Shown here piece by piece: positions 10,455 to 20,467 of a DNA stretch of 64,000 nucleotides (its first letter is position 1; the number at the start of each line of letters is the position of its first letter). Origin of the DNA: Pycnococcus provasolii (taxonomy: Eukaryota; Chlorophyta; Pseudoscourfieldiophyceae; Pseudoscourfieldiales); the NCBI GenBank assembly GCA_049487715.1, contig CP150559.1, positions 558,001 through 622,000 of the forward strand, written 5' to 3'. Both the position numbers and the translations under genes were made by a program. The notes beneath the pieces are model-generated. The model searched no databases. It was not told the origin of the DNA and saw nothing but the letters and a program-made list of their open reading frames with translations.

Positions 10455-11486
10455 ATGATGCCGCAGCGCTCCACGCAAAGCAGCCTGCTCGTAGTGGCGA
10501 CCCTGCTCTACGCGTCAATCACGTTTGCGGCCGCGCAAGCGCCACCGCCGCCAGGCTTTGAACCCGCGTTCGTCGTGCACCGAGCGAGAGGACAAACGTT
10601 CGACGAAAGCAAGTGCTGCCAGTGGTATCGGTGGTGTCCAGAGCTTAAGGTGAAACACCAGTGCCACCTTACCGCGCTCAAGACGTGCGGCGCCACGCCC
10701 TCGGGATGGACGTCGGAGGCGTGCAAGGCGTGCATGATGTGCGCGGAGGCGCCGCACATGTCCAGAATTGGTACCAACGAGCCGTACAAGAGTGCGAATC
10801 AGGCATGTGTCTTCACGACGAGAACGCGACTCAGCCAACCACTCAGCACGTGGAGCTCGAAGACGAGCGGATACGGGTACACGTACGGCCAAGCTCACCA
10901 GTCTAGCACACGTACGTACGAACGGGCGCTCGGCGACGACACCACGGTGAATAACGGCACCAGCCCACACAACCGAAACACCGATGGAACGTACCACCTC
11001 TACCGCGCCGCACGCTACGCGCGCAGACTCGCACCAGGGCAGCCACCTTTCGTCGTCTGCTCCGAAGTTCACCTGAAGTGCCTGAAGAAGTACGACGACA
11101 CGTCCAAGAGCTGCAGAACAATGTCCGGTGCGGTGGGACACGGCACAAGCCTGCTGCCCTGCATGTTCTGCAAGCTCTGGGCGCGCAACACTGGGCCGCA
11201 CACGCCGCTGACAAATTCGTACGAAAACGGCAGTGGACGCCTCACGCCCAACCATGGTACGTACGTTTACAACTCCAATAAGGTGAAATACGACCCGAAT
11301 AAGGGACTCAGCGTGATTGGGGGCTTCACGAAAACGCACAGTCTACACTCTGGAGATGGGCAGCTGAGCTTTGCCAACGCGCAGGCAGGACCTGGCGCGA
11401 CATTCTTCGGGCCGCCGCTGCCAGCTAGCAGTCTGGTACGTGGCAACGCGAACCCGGATGCGGTGACCATGGCGAGCTACCCCTAG
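10455..11486 (+). CDS. Secreted cysteine-rich protein of unknown family
   Basis: About 343 residues from the MMPQ start. A signal peptide is evident (hydrophobic SLLVVATLLYASITFAAAQA, cleavage near the last Ala), followed by APPPPGFEP. Two cysteine clusters follow: one near the N-terminus (KCCQWYRWC, HQC, KTC, EACKACMMC) and one in the middle (VVCSEVHLKC, KSC, LLPCMFC). They share the spacing of an HLxxLKxC-like element and a CxxC pair, so they may be a duplicated domain. The regions between are Thr/Ser/Tyr-rich and could be O-glycosylated. The upstream in-frame ATG at 10359 is only 12 bp past the TATA box and is unlikely to be used. A TGTAA signal lies at 11571. Family not recognised; cell-wall or scale protein is a guess. 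Confidence 0.75.
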   Translation: MMPQRSTQSSLLVVATLLYASITFAAAQAPPPPGFEPAFVVHRARGQTFDESKCCQWYRWCPELKVKHQCHLTALKTCGATPSGWTSEACKACMMCAEAPHMSRIGTNEPYKSANQACVFTTRTRLSQPLSTWSSKTSGYGYTYGQAHQSSTRTYERALGDDTTVNNGTSPHNRNTDGTYHLYRAARYARRLAPGQPPFVVCSEVHLKCLKKYDDTSKSCRTMSGAVGHGTSLLPCMFCKLWARNTGPHTPLTNSYENGSGRLTPNHGTYVYNSNKVKYDPNKGLSVIGGFTKTHSLHSGDGQLSFANAQAGPGATFFGPPLPASSLVRGNANPDAVTMASYP

Positions 11487-11570
11487 TAGCAAGGTGGTTC
11501 TTCCTCTTCTTCAAAGAAGGAAGGAAGGAAGGAAAGAAAATTGTATACTAATAGACTGTTGATTTAGCAC

Positions 11571-11575
11571 TGTAA
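11571..11575 (+). terminator. TGTAA poly(A) signal
   Basis: TGTAA 85 bp after the stop of the cysteine-rich secreted protein, the usual green-algal polyadenylation signal. Confidence 0.6.
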
Positions 11576-11692
11576 TTCATTCCTTCTATACAACAGTAGA
11601 CCAAAAGAAACAGGCAAAACCAAATAGAGAGAGAGAGAGGGAGAGAGGAAAAAGAAAGGGATTGTTAATGAAATCACCGTAGACTCGAAAAG

Positions 11693-14600
11693 CTACACGC
11701 TTCGATCCTCCTCCTCGCTCCTGGCAGCGCCGGTGCTAGCCTTTGTCAGCGCAGCCACGGCGGCGCCAAACTGCCTCCTGTACGCGCCTCCGCTTCCGCC
11801 GCGCTTGAAGTAAGCACGCGTCACGAACTTGAGCACCTCGTCGACGAGAACGACGGGTGCACTCAAGTAGAGCACGCACTTCCATTCGTCCCAGTTCAGT
11901 GGCGCGACGGTGAACGTGTGCGCGAGCGCGGGAACATACAGGATGAGGATATGCAGCGCCATGCTGATTGCGATGGCACCGAGCAGCCACCAGTTGCTCC
12001 ACGGCGGGTGAGTGAGAAGACTCTCATTCTCCGATAGCGCGTTCAGCGCGTTGAACATCTCCACCACCACCAGAACGCTCATCGAGATTGTGCTTGGCGA
12101 GCGATTGCGGAACACCGCGCAGCTGTAAGGCTGCTTGCCCTCCTCGCACGACTCGAACGACGTTAGCTGTGTCCACGTGAGTTTCGGTCCCTGCTCGTAC
12201 CACAGGTACCACCATGCGAATCCAGCAACCGTCACCACGCCAACGTAGATGCCGATCACAAGATACCGCACGAACAGCCAGCTGTCCACGATACCATCTG
12301 TCACCTTTCGCGGCCGCGTCGCCATGATGTCGCGATCCGGCTTGTTGAAGCCCAGCGCGGTGGCGGGCAGGCCGTCTGTGACCAGGTTCACCCAAAGAAG
12401 CTGCACGGGAACGAGCGTCTCCGGCATGCCAATTGCCGCGGCAATGAAGATGCACACAACCTCGCCAATGTTGCTGCTCACCATGTAGCGAATGAACGCC
12501 TTGGTGTTGTTAAATATTGAACGCCCCTCAGCAACCGCCGCGACGATCGTTGCGAAGTTGTCATCCGCAAGCACCATGTCGCTCGCCCCCTTCGCCACCG
12601 CCGTCCCACTTCCCATCGCCACGCCAATATCGGAGCGCTTCAGCGCCGGCGCGTCGTTCACGCCGTCGCCCGTCATCGCCACGACATGATTGTGGCTGCG
12701 AAGCAGGTTCACGAGCTTCAGCTTGTGGCTCGGCTCGACGCGCGCGAACAGCTGCATGCTCTCCACCGCGTCCTCCCTCTCGCTGTCATTCAGCTCGTCA
12801 AATTCCAGTCCCGTGTATGCCTTCCCCGCTCCCGCAGCCTTGATAGGACTTGGTGCCACCGCACTTGCCTCTCCCGCGCCAACGTCGTCGAACAGGCCAA
12901 TCTGCGAGCAAACGCACTCCGCCGTGTTCTTGTTATCCCCAGTCACCACGATGACGCGGATGCCCGCCATGCGGCACGTATCCAGCGCCGGCTTCACTTC
13001 CTCGCGCGGCGGGTCGACGATGCCCACGAATCCCACGAACGTCATTCCCGTCTCGTCGCTCGTGGCGAGCGTGCGCTTTCCATTCGGCAGCGGCTTGAGC
13101 GCAAAGCCGATGCATCGCAGCGCATGGCGGCCCCCGTACTCCGCAAATTTGGCGCGCATCTGCGCCTTGGCCGCCTCCGTGAGCGGAACGGATGCGCCGT
13201 TGTCGTTGCAGAGCACGTGCGAGCAGCGGTCGAGCACGTTCTCCGGCGCGCCCTTGGTGAACATAATCTCCTGGCCCTTGCGCGTGCACAGAACGCTCAT
13301 GATCTTTCTGTCGCGGGTGAAGTCCACCGTGGCGATGCGGTGGAACTGCGAGCTCCAGTACGTCGAGCAGTACGTTGCGCGCTCCTGCTTTGACAGGCGC
13401 TGCAACGCGCTGGGCATTGAGTCGAATCCGGGCAGTCCCACCTTCTCGCCGTACACAAGCAGTGCCACCTCGGTGCTCTCGCCAATCTTGCTGTAGCTCT
13501 TCGAGGTGCCATTGTAGTACACGCTGCTTTCGTTGCACAGGCACCCGCACATGGCCATGTGAAGCAGGCAGCTGGCATCCGCGGGCCTCTCCACAACCTC
13601 TCCCGTCAGGCTGGTCACAAGACCTTCGGGCGCGTACGTATTTCCCGTCACGCCGTACTCGTCGATGCGCGACGCGCCGCCGCCGTCGCCGCCCATCTTC
13701 CCCACGACGCAGACGCGCACGACGCTCATGTTGTTCGTGGTCAGCGTTCCCGTCTTGTCGCTGCAGATGACGGTCGTGCACCCCAGCGTCTCGACCGAGG
13801 GCAACGAGCGCACGATGGCATTCATCCTCGCCATCTTCTTTGTTCCTAGAGCGAGGCAGGTGGTCACCACGGCGGGAAGGCCCTCTGGGATGGCTGCGAC
13901 GGCGAGCGCGACGGCGATCTTGAAGTAGTAGATTGCGCCGCGGATGATGCCGCCGTGCGCGGGGTCGCGGAAGTGCCCGATGTTGACGAGCCACACGAGA
14001 ACGCAGATGCCCGCAATCACCTTGGATAGGAGCTCGCCAAACTCGTCGAGCTTCTTTTTCAAAGGCGTCATCTCCTCCACGCTCTCCGCGAGCGTGTCAC
14101 GAATCTCGCCCATCGCCGTCTTCGAGCCTGTTCCCACAACCACCGCGCGTGCTCGGCCGACGGTGATGACTGTGCCGCTGAACAGGATGCACGTCTTATC
14201 CTGGTACACCACCTTGACGGATGTGGTCGCCTCGACGGACTTGACGACGCTGTCGCTCTCGCCAGTGAGGATCGCCTGGTCCGCACGCAGCTGGTGCGAC
14301 ATCACCTTGACGATGCGCAGGTCAGCGGGAACCTTGGCGCCCACGGACACCTCGACGACGTCGCCCGGTACCAAGTCAGTCGCGGGTAGGATGACGAGCC
14401 TTCCGTTGCGCAGGCACGTCGCGACATCCGCCTCGTAAGCCTTGAGTTCCTCGATAGCCTTCTCGGCGTTCGTCTCGGTGACAACTCCCACGACCGCGTT
14501 GAGCACCAAAATGAGCAGGATGACCCCCGGTTCGACGAACGCCTCGAATCCGGATGCGCCGTCAACGATGGCGAGCACGAACGACACGACGGCTGCGAGC

Positions 14601-14800
14601 AGAAGGATCTTCACGAGCAGGTCGTCGAACTGCTTGAGAACGAGTTTCCAGAACGGCGTTCCTTCGTCCGGCGCGAGTTCGTTTCGACCGTGTTTGGCCC
14701 TTCTTCGGATCACCTCGGATTCTGACAGGCCGACGTTGGCGTCGACGCCGAGGGCGGCGAGCACCTCGTCGGCGGGGAGCGCGTGCGCGTCGATCTCCAT
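11693..14800 (-). CDS. SERCA-type (P2A) Ca2+-transporting ATPase
   Basis: P-type ATPase pumping Ca2+ into ER or other stores. Start chosen at MEIDAHALPADEVL (14800), as in SERCA proteins; an upstream in-frame Met at 14896 would add 32 residues with no family counterpart. About 1035 residues. Visible motifs: TGES (actuator, about 179-182), PEGLP in M4 (about 306), the phosphorylation site CSDKTGTLT (Asp near 348), KGAPE nucleotide-binding segment, TGDGVNDAP hinge, and NLVTDGLPATALGFN in M6 with Ca2+-ligand residues. The protein ends in an Arg/Glu-rich tail without an obvious KDEL or calmodulin site. It shares a ~520-bp divergent upstream region with the SMARCAL1-like gene. Confidence 0.95.
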   Translation of the reverse strand: MEIDAHALPADEVLAALGVDANVGLSESEVIRRRAKHGRNELAPDEGTPFWKLVLKQFDDLLVKILLLAAVVSFVLAIVDGASGFEAFVEPGVILLILVLNAVVGVVTETNAEKAIEELKAYEADVATCLRNGRLVILPATDLVPGDVVEVSVGAKVPADLRIVKVMSHQLRADQAILTGESDSVVKSVEATTSVKVVYQDKTCILFSGTVITVGRARAVVVGTGSKTAMGEIRDTLAESVEEMTPLKKKLDEFGELLSKVIAGICVLVWLVNIGHFRDPAHGGIIRGAIYYFKIAVALAVAAIPEGLPAVVTTCLALGTKKMARMNAIVRSLPSVETLGCTTVICSDKTGTLTTNNMSVVRVCVVGKMGGDGGGASRIDEYGVTGNTYAPEGLVTSLTGEVVERPADASCLLHMAMCGCLCNESSVYYNGTSKSYSKIGESTEVALLVYGEKVGLPGFDSMPSALQRLSKQERATYCSTYWSSQFHRIATVDFTRDRKIMSVLCTRKGQEIMFTKGAPENVLDRCSHVLCNDNGASVPLTEAAKAQMRAKFAEYGGRHALRCIGFALKPLPNGKRTLATSDETGMTFVGFVGIVDPPREEVKPALDTCRMAGIRVIVVTGDNKNTAECVCSQIGLFDDVGAGEASAVAPSPIKAAGAGKAYTGLEFDELNDSEREDAVESMQLFARVEPSHKLKLVNLLRSHNHVVAMTGDGVNDAPALKRSDIGVAMGSGTAVAKGASDMVLADDNFATIVAAVAEGRSIFNNTKAFIRYMVSSNIGEVVCIFIAAAIGMPETLVPVQLLWVNLVTDGLPATALGFNKPDRDIMATRPRKVTDGIVDSWLFVRYLVIGIYVGVVTVAGFAWWYLWYEQGPKLTWTQLTSFESCEEGKQPYSCAVFRNRSPSTISMSVLVVVEMFNALNALSENESLLTHPPWSNWWLLGAIAISMALHILILYVPALAHTFTVAPLNWDEWKCVLYLSAPVVLVDEVLKFVTRAYFKRGGSGGAYRRQFGAAVAALTKASTGAARSEEEDRSV

Positions 14801-15323
14801 AAGAGAGAGAGCGTCAAAACCAACGCTAACACTGGGAGAGGTGGGGCAAGGCCAGGGACGGGAGAGGATGAGCGCGCGCAGATGGAGATCCCCCAAGACG
14901 CACCACCTTTTCCCCTATTATTTTTGAGGAAAAGCACGAGCCTGGGGAGGGAGGGAGGCTTTGCCTTTGCCTTTGCCTTTGCCTTAGCCTTCGGGGGAGT
15001 CTGCAGGGGACGGGACTTCCCCCAAGGGAACGGCTTTATTAGAGGGCAACGTGGAATTGGCTGGAGAATCCAATCGAGGGGTTAGGGTTTGGTTAGGTTT
15101 GGTGGCCCCCTTTGTGTGTGGGTGTGTGGGGATCCCCTATTGTCCCCTGTTGCTTTTGGGCTTGGTTGGCTTTGGTTTTCGTCATGTATGGTTCAAGGAC
15201 AGATCCCTTGTTTGGGGTTTTGGTTTTTGAGTCTTCGGCCTGCTTCGAGGTCCTGCTTTGCGTTTTGACTTTTTCCGCTCGTCATTTCGTATTTTTGACA
15301 GCTTGATTTTATAAGAATAGTCT
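14801..15323. other. Divergent intergenic region with telomere-like variants
   Basis: Shared promoter space of the Ca2+-ATPase and the helicase. Contains a CTTTGC hexamer run (14960-14992) and a degenerate telomeric stretch GGGGTTAGGGTTTGGTTAGG near 15077-15097. No gene seen. Confidence 0.6.
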
Positions 15324-15918
15324 ATGGCGGACTACGCGGACTTCTTTGGTGGAGACTTCTGGGCGAGCGTGGATGCGCAGCTGGCGGCGACACACACATC
15401 CTCGAGACGTGAGCGATCCGACTTATCTGCTCTACCTGCACCACACGCTGCTCCTCATGCGGGCACACACTGTGGTCAACTTGCCCGTGGTGGTCATCAT
15501 GGAGGGGCTCAAGAAAGGGCCAATGGTCATGGAAACCAATCCTGGCACCACGGTGTGCAGCAGCAGCAGCCAACCTCGGCACACACCTTGATGAACCAAC
15601 AGCAACAGCCACAGGCAATAGTGAGACAGCCGGCTGTGGCGAACCAGAACCAGCCCGCCTCTGCCCCTGTGAACCAACAATGGCACCAACATCACAACCA
15701 GCCAGCTGCACCGTACCAACGCCAAGAGTGGAACCAGCACCATGGTGCACCACAATATCACCGTCAAACCCCCCAGCACTGGCAGCAGCCGCAGCAGCCG
15801 CCACCACACCATCGTCCGCAACCACCACCACCTCAGCAGCAGCAGAAGCCGCTGCCACACCATCGTCCGCAACCACCTCCACCTCAGCAGCAGCAGCAGC
15901 AGCAGCTTCACCTTCCCT

Positions 15919-15951
<33 letters not shown>

Positions 15952-18050
15952 CGACGACGGACATCATCGACTTAACAGCCGCCGTTCTTCACGACCAACA
16001 ACAGCAACAGCTGCAGCACCAACGACAACAACAGCAGCCGATACGTCCACCACCTCCACAGCAGCAGCAGTGGCAACCACAGCGCAACCAGCCACCGCAA
16101 CACACAACGGCAGTGCAGCAACAGCAGCCGTGGGCATCCGCCCTACAACAGCCACCCATGGGCAACACAGCAGGTTCTGCCACTTCGCTCGCCAAGGTGG
16201 AGCTAAAGCTTGTCTTCGTCGACGGCAGCCTGCGCGTGTACCCCGCCGTATCAGCGGGGCACCAACCTTGGATCGACGGCATCGTGCAGCAGGTGGCTGA
16301 TAATCTGTACGACGCGACGAAGCTGCGAAAGTGGCACGTTCCACTCGACCGGCATGAGGAGCTGTCCGAGAGGTTGGTGGCGACGAAGAGGGCGACGGTC
16401 GAGCCGCTTGCTGAATTCCCGCTCCGTCTTTACAAGGAGGCGCAGAAAAACAACGACGACTCGGCACTGTACGATTCTCTGCCGACTCAGCTTGAGCGAT
16501 CGCTGTACGCCTTCCAGCGCGAAGGCGTGAAGTTCGCGCTGAAGTGCGGAGGACGCGCGCTGATTGGCGACGAGATGGGGCTCGGCAAGACAATCCAGGC
16601 AATCGCCGTGGTGGCATGCTACCCCGAGGACAGGCCGTGTCTCATTCTTTGTCCAGCCAGCCTGAGGCACACCTGGGCTGACGCGCTCAACGAGTGGCTC
16701 GGTGTGACGGACTCGCGCATGTGCATCGTCGATTCACCGAAGGAGTGGCTGGGCGCCAATTTCTCACGCTTCGATTTCGTCATCATGAGCTACGACTCGG
16801 TGCAAAAGCTCAACGACGACATATCGGCCGCGAAGTTCCGCACTGTCATCTGCGATGAGGTGCACTACCTCAAGAGTGCGAAGGCGAAACGAACCAAGGC
16901 ATGCATTCCTGTCATCAAGACTTGCCGTCGTGCGATCCTGCTCAGTGGCACGCCCGCTCTTGCGAAGCCTGCTGAGCTGCTCACGCAGGTGATGGCACTC
17001 GCGCCCAAGGCGGTGAAGACACAGAGGGACTTTCTCGAGCGATACTGCAGCTCTGGCCCTGGAGTGACTCAGTGGGACCAGTACGGAGGCGCGTGCAACA
17101 CCGAGGAGCTGCATGCGCTGCTGAAGGGCTGCCTGATGATCCGTCGCCTTAAGAGTGAGGTGCTCACGCAGCTGCCAAAGATCCAGCGTATGCGACACAT
17201 CTTAGCGCTCGACGAAAGTTCGACCAAAATGCTGGCGGACGTTAAGAAGTCGATGGATTCCAATCGTGAGGCTCTCGAGGCGATGCTCTCCGCGGAATCG
17301 GGAGGACATGGCACGCCTGACAACAAGGCGATGGTGATGGAACTGTACCGCGAGAGTGCCATCGTCAAGCTCAATGCTGTGCAGGAGCACATCAAGGAGC
17401 TCCTTCAGCAGGCGGAGGGCAACCAGGCGCACCCGTACTGGAAGCTGATTGTCTTTGGGCACCACAGGCCGATGCTTGACGCCGTGGACAGCATGTGCCG
17501 TAAAAATAAAATCAAGAGCATCCGCATCGACGGAAACACGCCGTCGTGCACAAGGCAGAACCTGGTGAACGATTTCCAGAATATCACGAACGTTCGCGTG
17601 GCGATCATGTCAATCAAGGCGGCGGGTGTTGGGCTCACGCTCACGGCGGCATCGACGGTGGTGTTCGCCGAGATGTCGTGGACACCAGGCGACATTCAGC
17701 AGGCGGAGGGACGAGCGCACCGCATCGGGCAGTCGGAGCCGGTGAATGTTCAATTTCTCATCGCCAAGGGCACCATCGACGACCTCATCTGGCGTGGTCT
17801 CCAATTCAAGTTGAGCACGCTCGGTAACTTGCTCGATGGGCAGCAGGACACAGAGACGCTTGCGAAAATGGAGGAGCGCGCGGCACGCGGCGGCGGCGGC
17901 AGAGCCGGAGGTAGTGGACCGTCGTCGGGCGGTGGTGGTGGACCGTCGTCGGGAGAATCTCCAGGTAAACGCAAACGTGACGAGGAAGGATGTGCTGACA
18001 TCCAAGAGATGTTCAATGCCTTCAACCGCCGGAAGTCGATCGGTGTTTAA
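15324..18050 (+). CDS. SNF2-family annealing helicase, SMARCAL1/HARP-like
   Basis: A 908-residue protein. The first ~280 residues are Gln/Pro/His/Asn-rich low complexity. Next comes a HARP-like stretch (FVDGSLRVYPAVSAG to WHVPLDRHEELSERL), then LYAFQREGVKFAL and a complete SF2 helicase core: DEMGLGKTIQAI (Walker A), DEVH (Walker B), SGTPA (motif III), and C-terminal MSIKAAGVGLTLTAAS and QAEGRAHRIGQ (motifs V and VI). Domain order fits SMARCAL1, which remodels stalled replication forks by strand annealing. The RPA-binding N-terminal motif was not identified. The C-terminus is Gly-rich with a basic PGKRKRDEE (possible nuclear signal). The polyglutamine tracts are encoded by CAG/CAA repeats. Confidence 0.9.
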
Positions 18051-18066
18051 ATCAGGGATGTGGATG

Positions 18067-18071
18067 TGTAA
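18067..18071 (+). terminator. TGTAA poly(A) signal
   Basis: TGTAA 17 bp after the SMARCAL1-like stop codon; the convergent aminopeptidase gene ends at 18092. Confidence 0.55.
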
Positions 18072-18091
18072 TTGCCTCATTACTTTACTCT

Positions 18092-19753
18092 TTACTTGTT
18101 AAGCACCCACCTTGCGAGCGTTCCCGCGGCAAATCCCGTCGCAGAATTGCTCTTGCCATCCCACACAGGCCCGGCAATGTCAAGGTGTGCCCACGAAACC
18201 TTCTCCTTGTCCTCGATGAACTTCTCCAGGAAGAGTGCCGCGGTGATCGAGCCGCCGGCGCGTGTTCCGGTGTTCTTCATGTCCGCGCAGCTCGACTTGA
18301 GCTGTTCAAAGTAGCTCTGCTCGAGGGGCATGCGCCAGAACTTTTCTCCGCACTCCTTCGACGCGGCTTCGAGTGACACAGCCATGTCGTCGCGACCCGC
18401 GTACATCGCCCCCACGGTGTCACCGAGGGCGATGATCTGCGCTCCCGTGAGCGTCGCGACGTCAACAATCTCCGTGCACCCCTCCGCCTGCGCGTACAAG
18501 AGCGCGTCGGCGAGCGTCAGTCGTCCCTCGGCGTCCGTGTTGTTCACCTCCACGGTCGTGCCATTCGCCGCGGTGAGAATGTCGCCCGGGTGCATAGCAT
18601 TTCCCGAGATCATGTTCTCGCATGCCGCGACGAAGAAGTGCACCTCCGCGATGGACGGGTTCTCCGGGCAGATGCGAGCAATGGCATCCGCCGCGCCGAG
18701 CGTCGCGCCGGCACCGCCCATGTCAAATTTCATCAGCTCGATCATCGATCCCGGTCCAGCCTTGATGTTCAGGCCGCCGGCGTCGAACGTCACGCCCTTG
18801 CCAACGATGCCAATCTTCTTCGCGTCGGCGCCAGCTTTGGGATTCGTGTACTTGAGGTGAATAAATTTCGGCGGCTCGTCGCTCGCCTGCGCGACGCCCA
18901 GGTAGAGTCCCATTCCGCACTCGCCCCACTTCTCGCACTCATCCTTCTCGAGCACCTTCAGCGTCATGCGATCTGTCTTGGCTGCAATATCAGCGGCTGT
19001 CTCCGCGAGGTGCCTCGGCGCAGCCATGTTCGGCGGCGCGTTGACGAGCTCGCGCGTCAGATTCGCACCCGCGGCGATCTTCTCCGCGACGTCGATGGCG
19101 GCGTCCGTCTGCTCGCCACCCTCCAGTCCGAGCAGCTCTATTTTTTCGACGGTGAACGGCTTTCGCTTCTTGGGATCCTTGAACCGTTCGTCGGAAAACG
19201 CGCCAAGCGACAGCCCCGTGGTGATGGCGTCCGCCTCTTTTGCCGACGGAGGCGTGGCAGCGTTCGCCACCGCGACCCCGACAGAGACGGGCTTTCCTTT
19301 CTTCGCCTCCGCCGCCGCCGCCTCACCAAGTTTGCGGAAAGCCGCGGGCGTTGCGTCGCTCGCCTTTCCCATGCCAACGATGCACACCGTCTTGGCCGTT
19401 CCCGCGGTCCCTCGTGCACGCACGGAGGATCCGGGCTCCGCCTTGAACTCCTCTTCGACAATAATTTCCTCGAGCACGCCGGCCGTCATGGATGACGAGA
19501 TTTCTTTGAGAGTCACATCGGACACTGCAAACGAGTCTGCGTCGATCGCGTCAGCGAACGCGCCAATGACGAGGACATCGCCGACGAAAGCGGTGGGTGA
19601 TGAGGGGGATGATGTGACTGAGAATCCTGACGACGTGACTGCCGAGGGTGTGGATGTCGCCGACGCTGACGACGCTGACCGTACTGACGGGATGCGAAGA
19701 AGATGACGAGGAGTCGAGAAGAGGCTGCGCATGACGGCTGCGCGGGACATCAT
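18092..19753 (-). CDS. Leucyl aminopeptidase (M17), organelle-targeted
   Basis: Zinc/manganese metallopeptidase that removes N-terminal residues. Start chosen at MMSRAAVMRSLFSTPRHLL (19753), a Ser/Arg-rich presequence suited to plastid or mitochondrion; an upstream in-frame Met at 19807 is less likely. About 553 residues. The M17 catalytic features are visible: VGKGVTFDAGGLNIK (metal-binding Lys and Asp), MKFDMGGAGATLGA, and the signature NTDAEGRLTLADAL with the catalytic Arg. The C-terminus ends AAGTLARWVLNK, typical of the family. It ends tail to tail with the SMARCAL1-like gene. Plant homologues also act as Cys-Gly dipeptidases in glutathione turnover. Confidence 0.95.
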   Translation of the reverse strand: MMSRAAVMRSLFSTPRHLLRIPSVRSASSASATSTPSAVTSSGFSVTSSPSSPTAFVGDVLVIGAFADAIDADSFAVSDVTLKEISSSMTAGVLEEIIVEEEFKAEPGSSVRARGTAGTAKTVCIVGMGKASDATPAAFRKLGEAAAAEAKKGKPVSVGVAVANAATPPSAKEADAITTGLSLGAFSDERFKDPKKRKPFTVEKIELLGLEGGEQTDAAIDVAEKIAAGANLTRELVNAPPNMAAPRHLAETAADIAAKTDRMTLKVLEKDECEKWGECGMGLYLGVAQASDEPPKFIHLKYTNPKAGADAKKIGIVGKGVTFDAGGLNIKAGPGSMIELMKFDMGGAGATLGAADAIARICPENPSIAEVHFFVAACENMISGNAMHPGDILTAANGTTVEVNNTDAEGRLTLADALLYAQAEGCTEIVDVATLTGAQIIALGDTVGAMYAGRDDMAVSLEAASKECGEKFWRMPLEQSYFEQLKSSCADMKNTGTRAGGSITAALFLEKFIEDKEKVSWAHLDIAGPVWDGKSNSATGFAAGTLARWVLNK

Positions 19754-20081
19754 AGGTGAGCGATCGGAAGCGGGAGGGGTGTTGTGCAGAGAAACGGATA
19801 ACACCAACGAGGGGGCGAGGGAGGAGCCACAAATTCCGTCTAATTTGGGGATCCCGGAGGTGGATCCCGGTCGGGAACGCTTTCCTTATGGGACGTTTGG
19901 GTTTAGCGCCGCAGCGCGGAGTGACATTTCGGACAAGGAGCGCGAACAACTCCTTCGAATGTCGCGTGCGACGGCGTCGTTCGCTTCTATGGGTGCGGCG
20001 TCAATGGCAGGCGCCGCCATAGAGCGTGCGGTGCCGCCACTTTGGGCTGTGCCACAACCACGCGTGCGACGCTGGAGATGA
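19731..20081 (+). CDS. Possible small ORF divergent from aminopeptidase
   Basis: A 116-codon frame overlapping the aminopeptidase 5' end head to head. Its middle (residues 40-95, including RERFPYGTFGFSAAARSDIS and an Ala/Met-rich segment) looks more protein-like than neighbouring frames, but I recognise no family. After its stop, another frame (20026-20286) carries a charged stretch ending RHPDAPSEAEAADRLRH, which could be a frameshifted continuation. Overlap with the presequence of a real gene counts against it. Confidence 0.22.
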   Translation: MTAARDIIGERSEAGGVLCRETDNTNEGAREEPQIPSNLGIPEVDPGRERFPYGTFGFSAAARSDISDKEREQLLRMSRATASFASMGAASMAGAAIERAVPPLWAVPQPRVRRWR

Positions 20082-20467
20082 ACGGCGCCGTCGTCGTCAA
20101 TACGAGAAGGAGAAGCAACATCCACATGAGTCGTTCAATACCTTCGCGAACCGATTCATGGAGGCTTACCATCGTCATCCCGATGCGCCGAGCGAAGCTG
20201 AAGCAGCCGACCGGTTGCGCCACCGGGGTTCACCCCCACTACCAATCCTTGCTCTGCCACGTCAGGTGGCACGTGCCCTTCCTTAAGCTTGACAGCCTCG
20301 CCTCCGGCTCCCTCTTCACCTTCTCACTCCTAGCTAGTAACAATCACTCTTTACCTCACCTAACAGTGTCTTCCCTCTCCTCTCCCCATCAGCTCCGCAC
20401 ACGGCAACAAGGTGGCGACGAGAGGCTACCACACCATACAAAAAAAATAATATTGTATTGTTGTTTA
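20082..20467. other. Spacer beyond starch synthase 3' end
   Basis: About 390 bp between the doubtful small ORF and the starch synthase stop. No convincing gene or RNA; AT-rich near 20440. Confidence 0.45.

Noticed and set aside
12933-13994. 353-codon minus-strand frame within the Ca2+-ATPase
   Set aside because: Alternative frame of the same strand in a gene with complete P-type ATPase motifs; the product is Arg/His-rich noise.
18590-19495. 301-codon plus-strand frame over the aminopeptidase
   Set aside because: Antisense to conserved M17 catalytic sequence.
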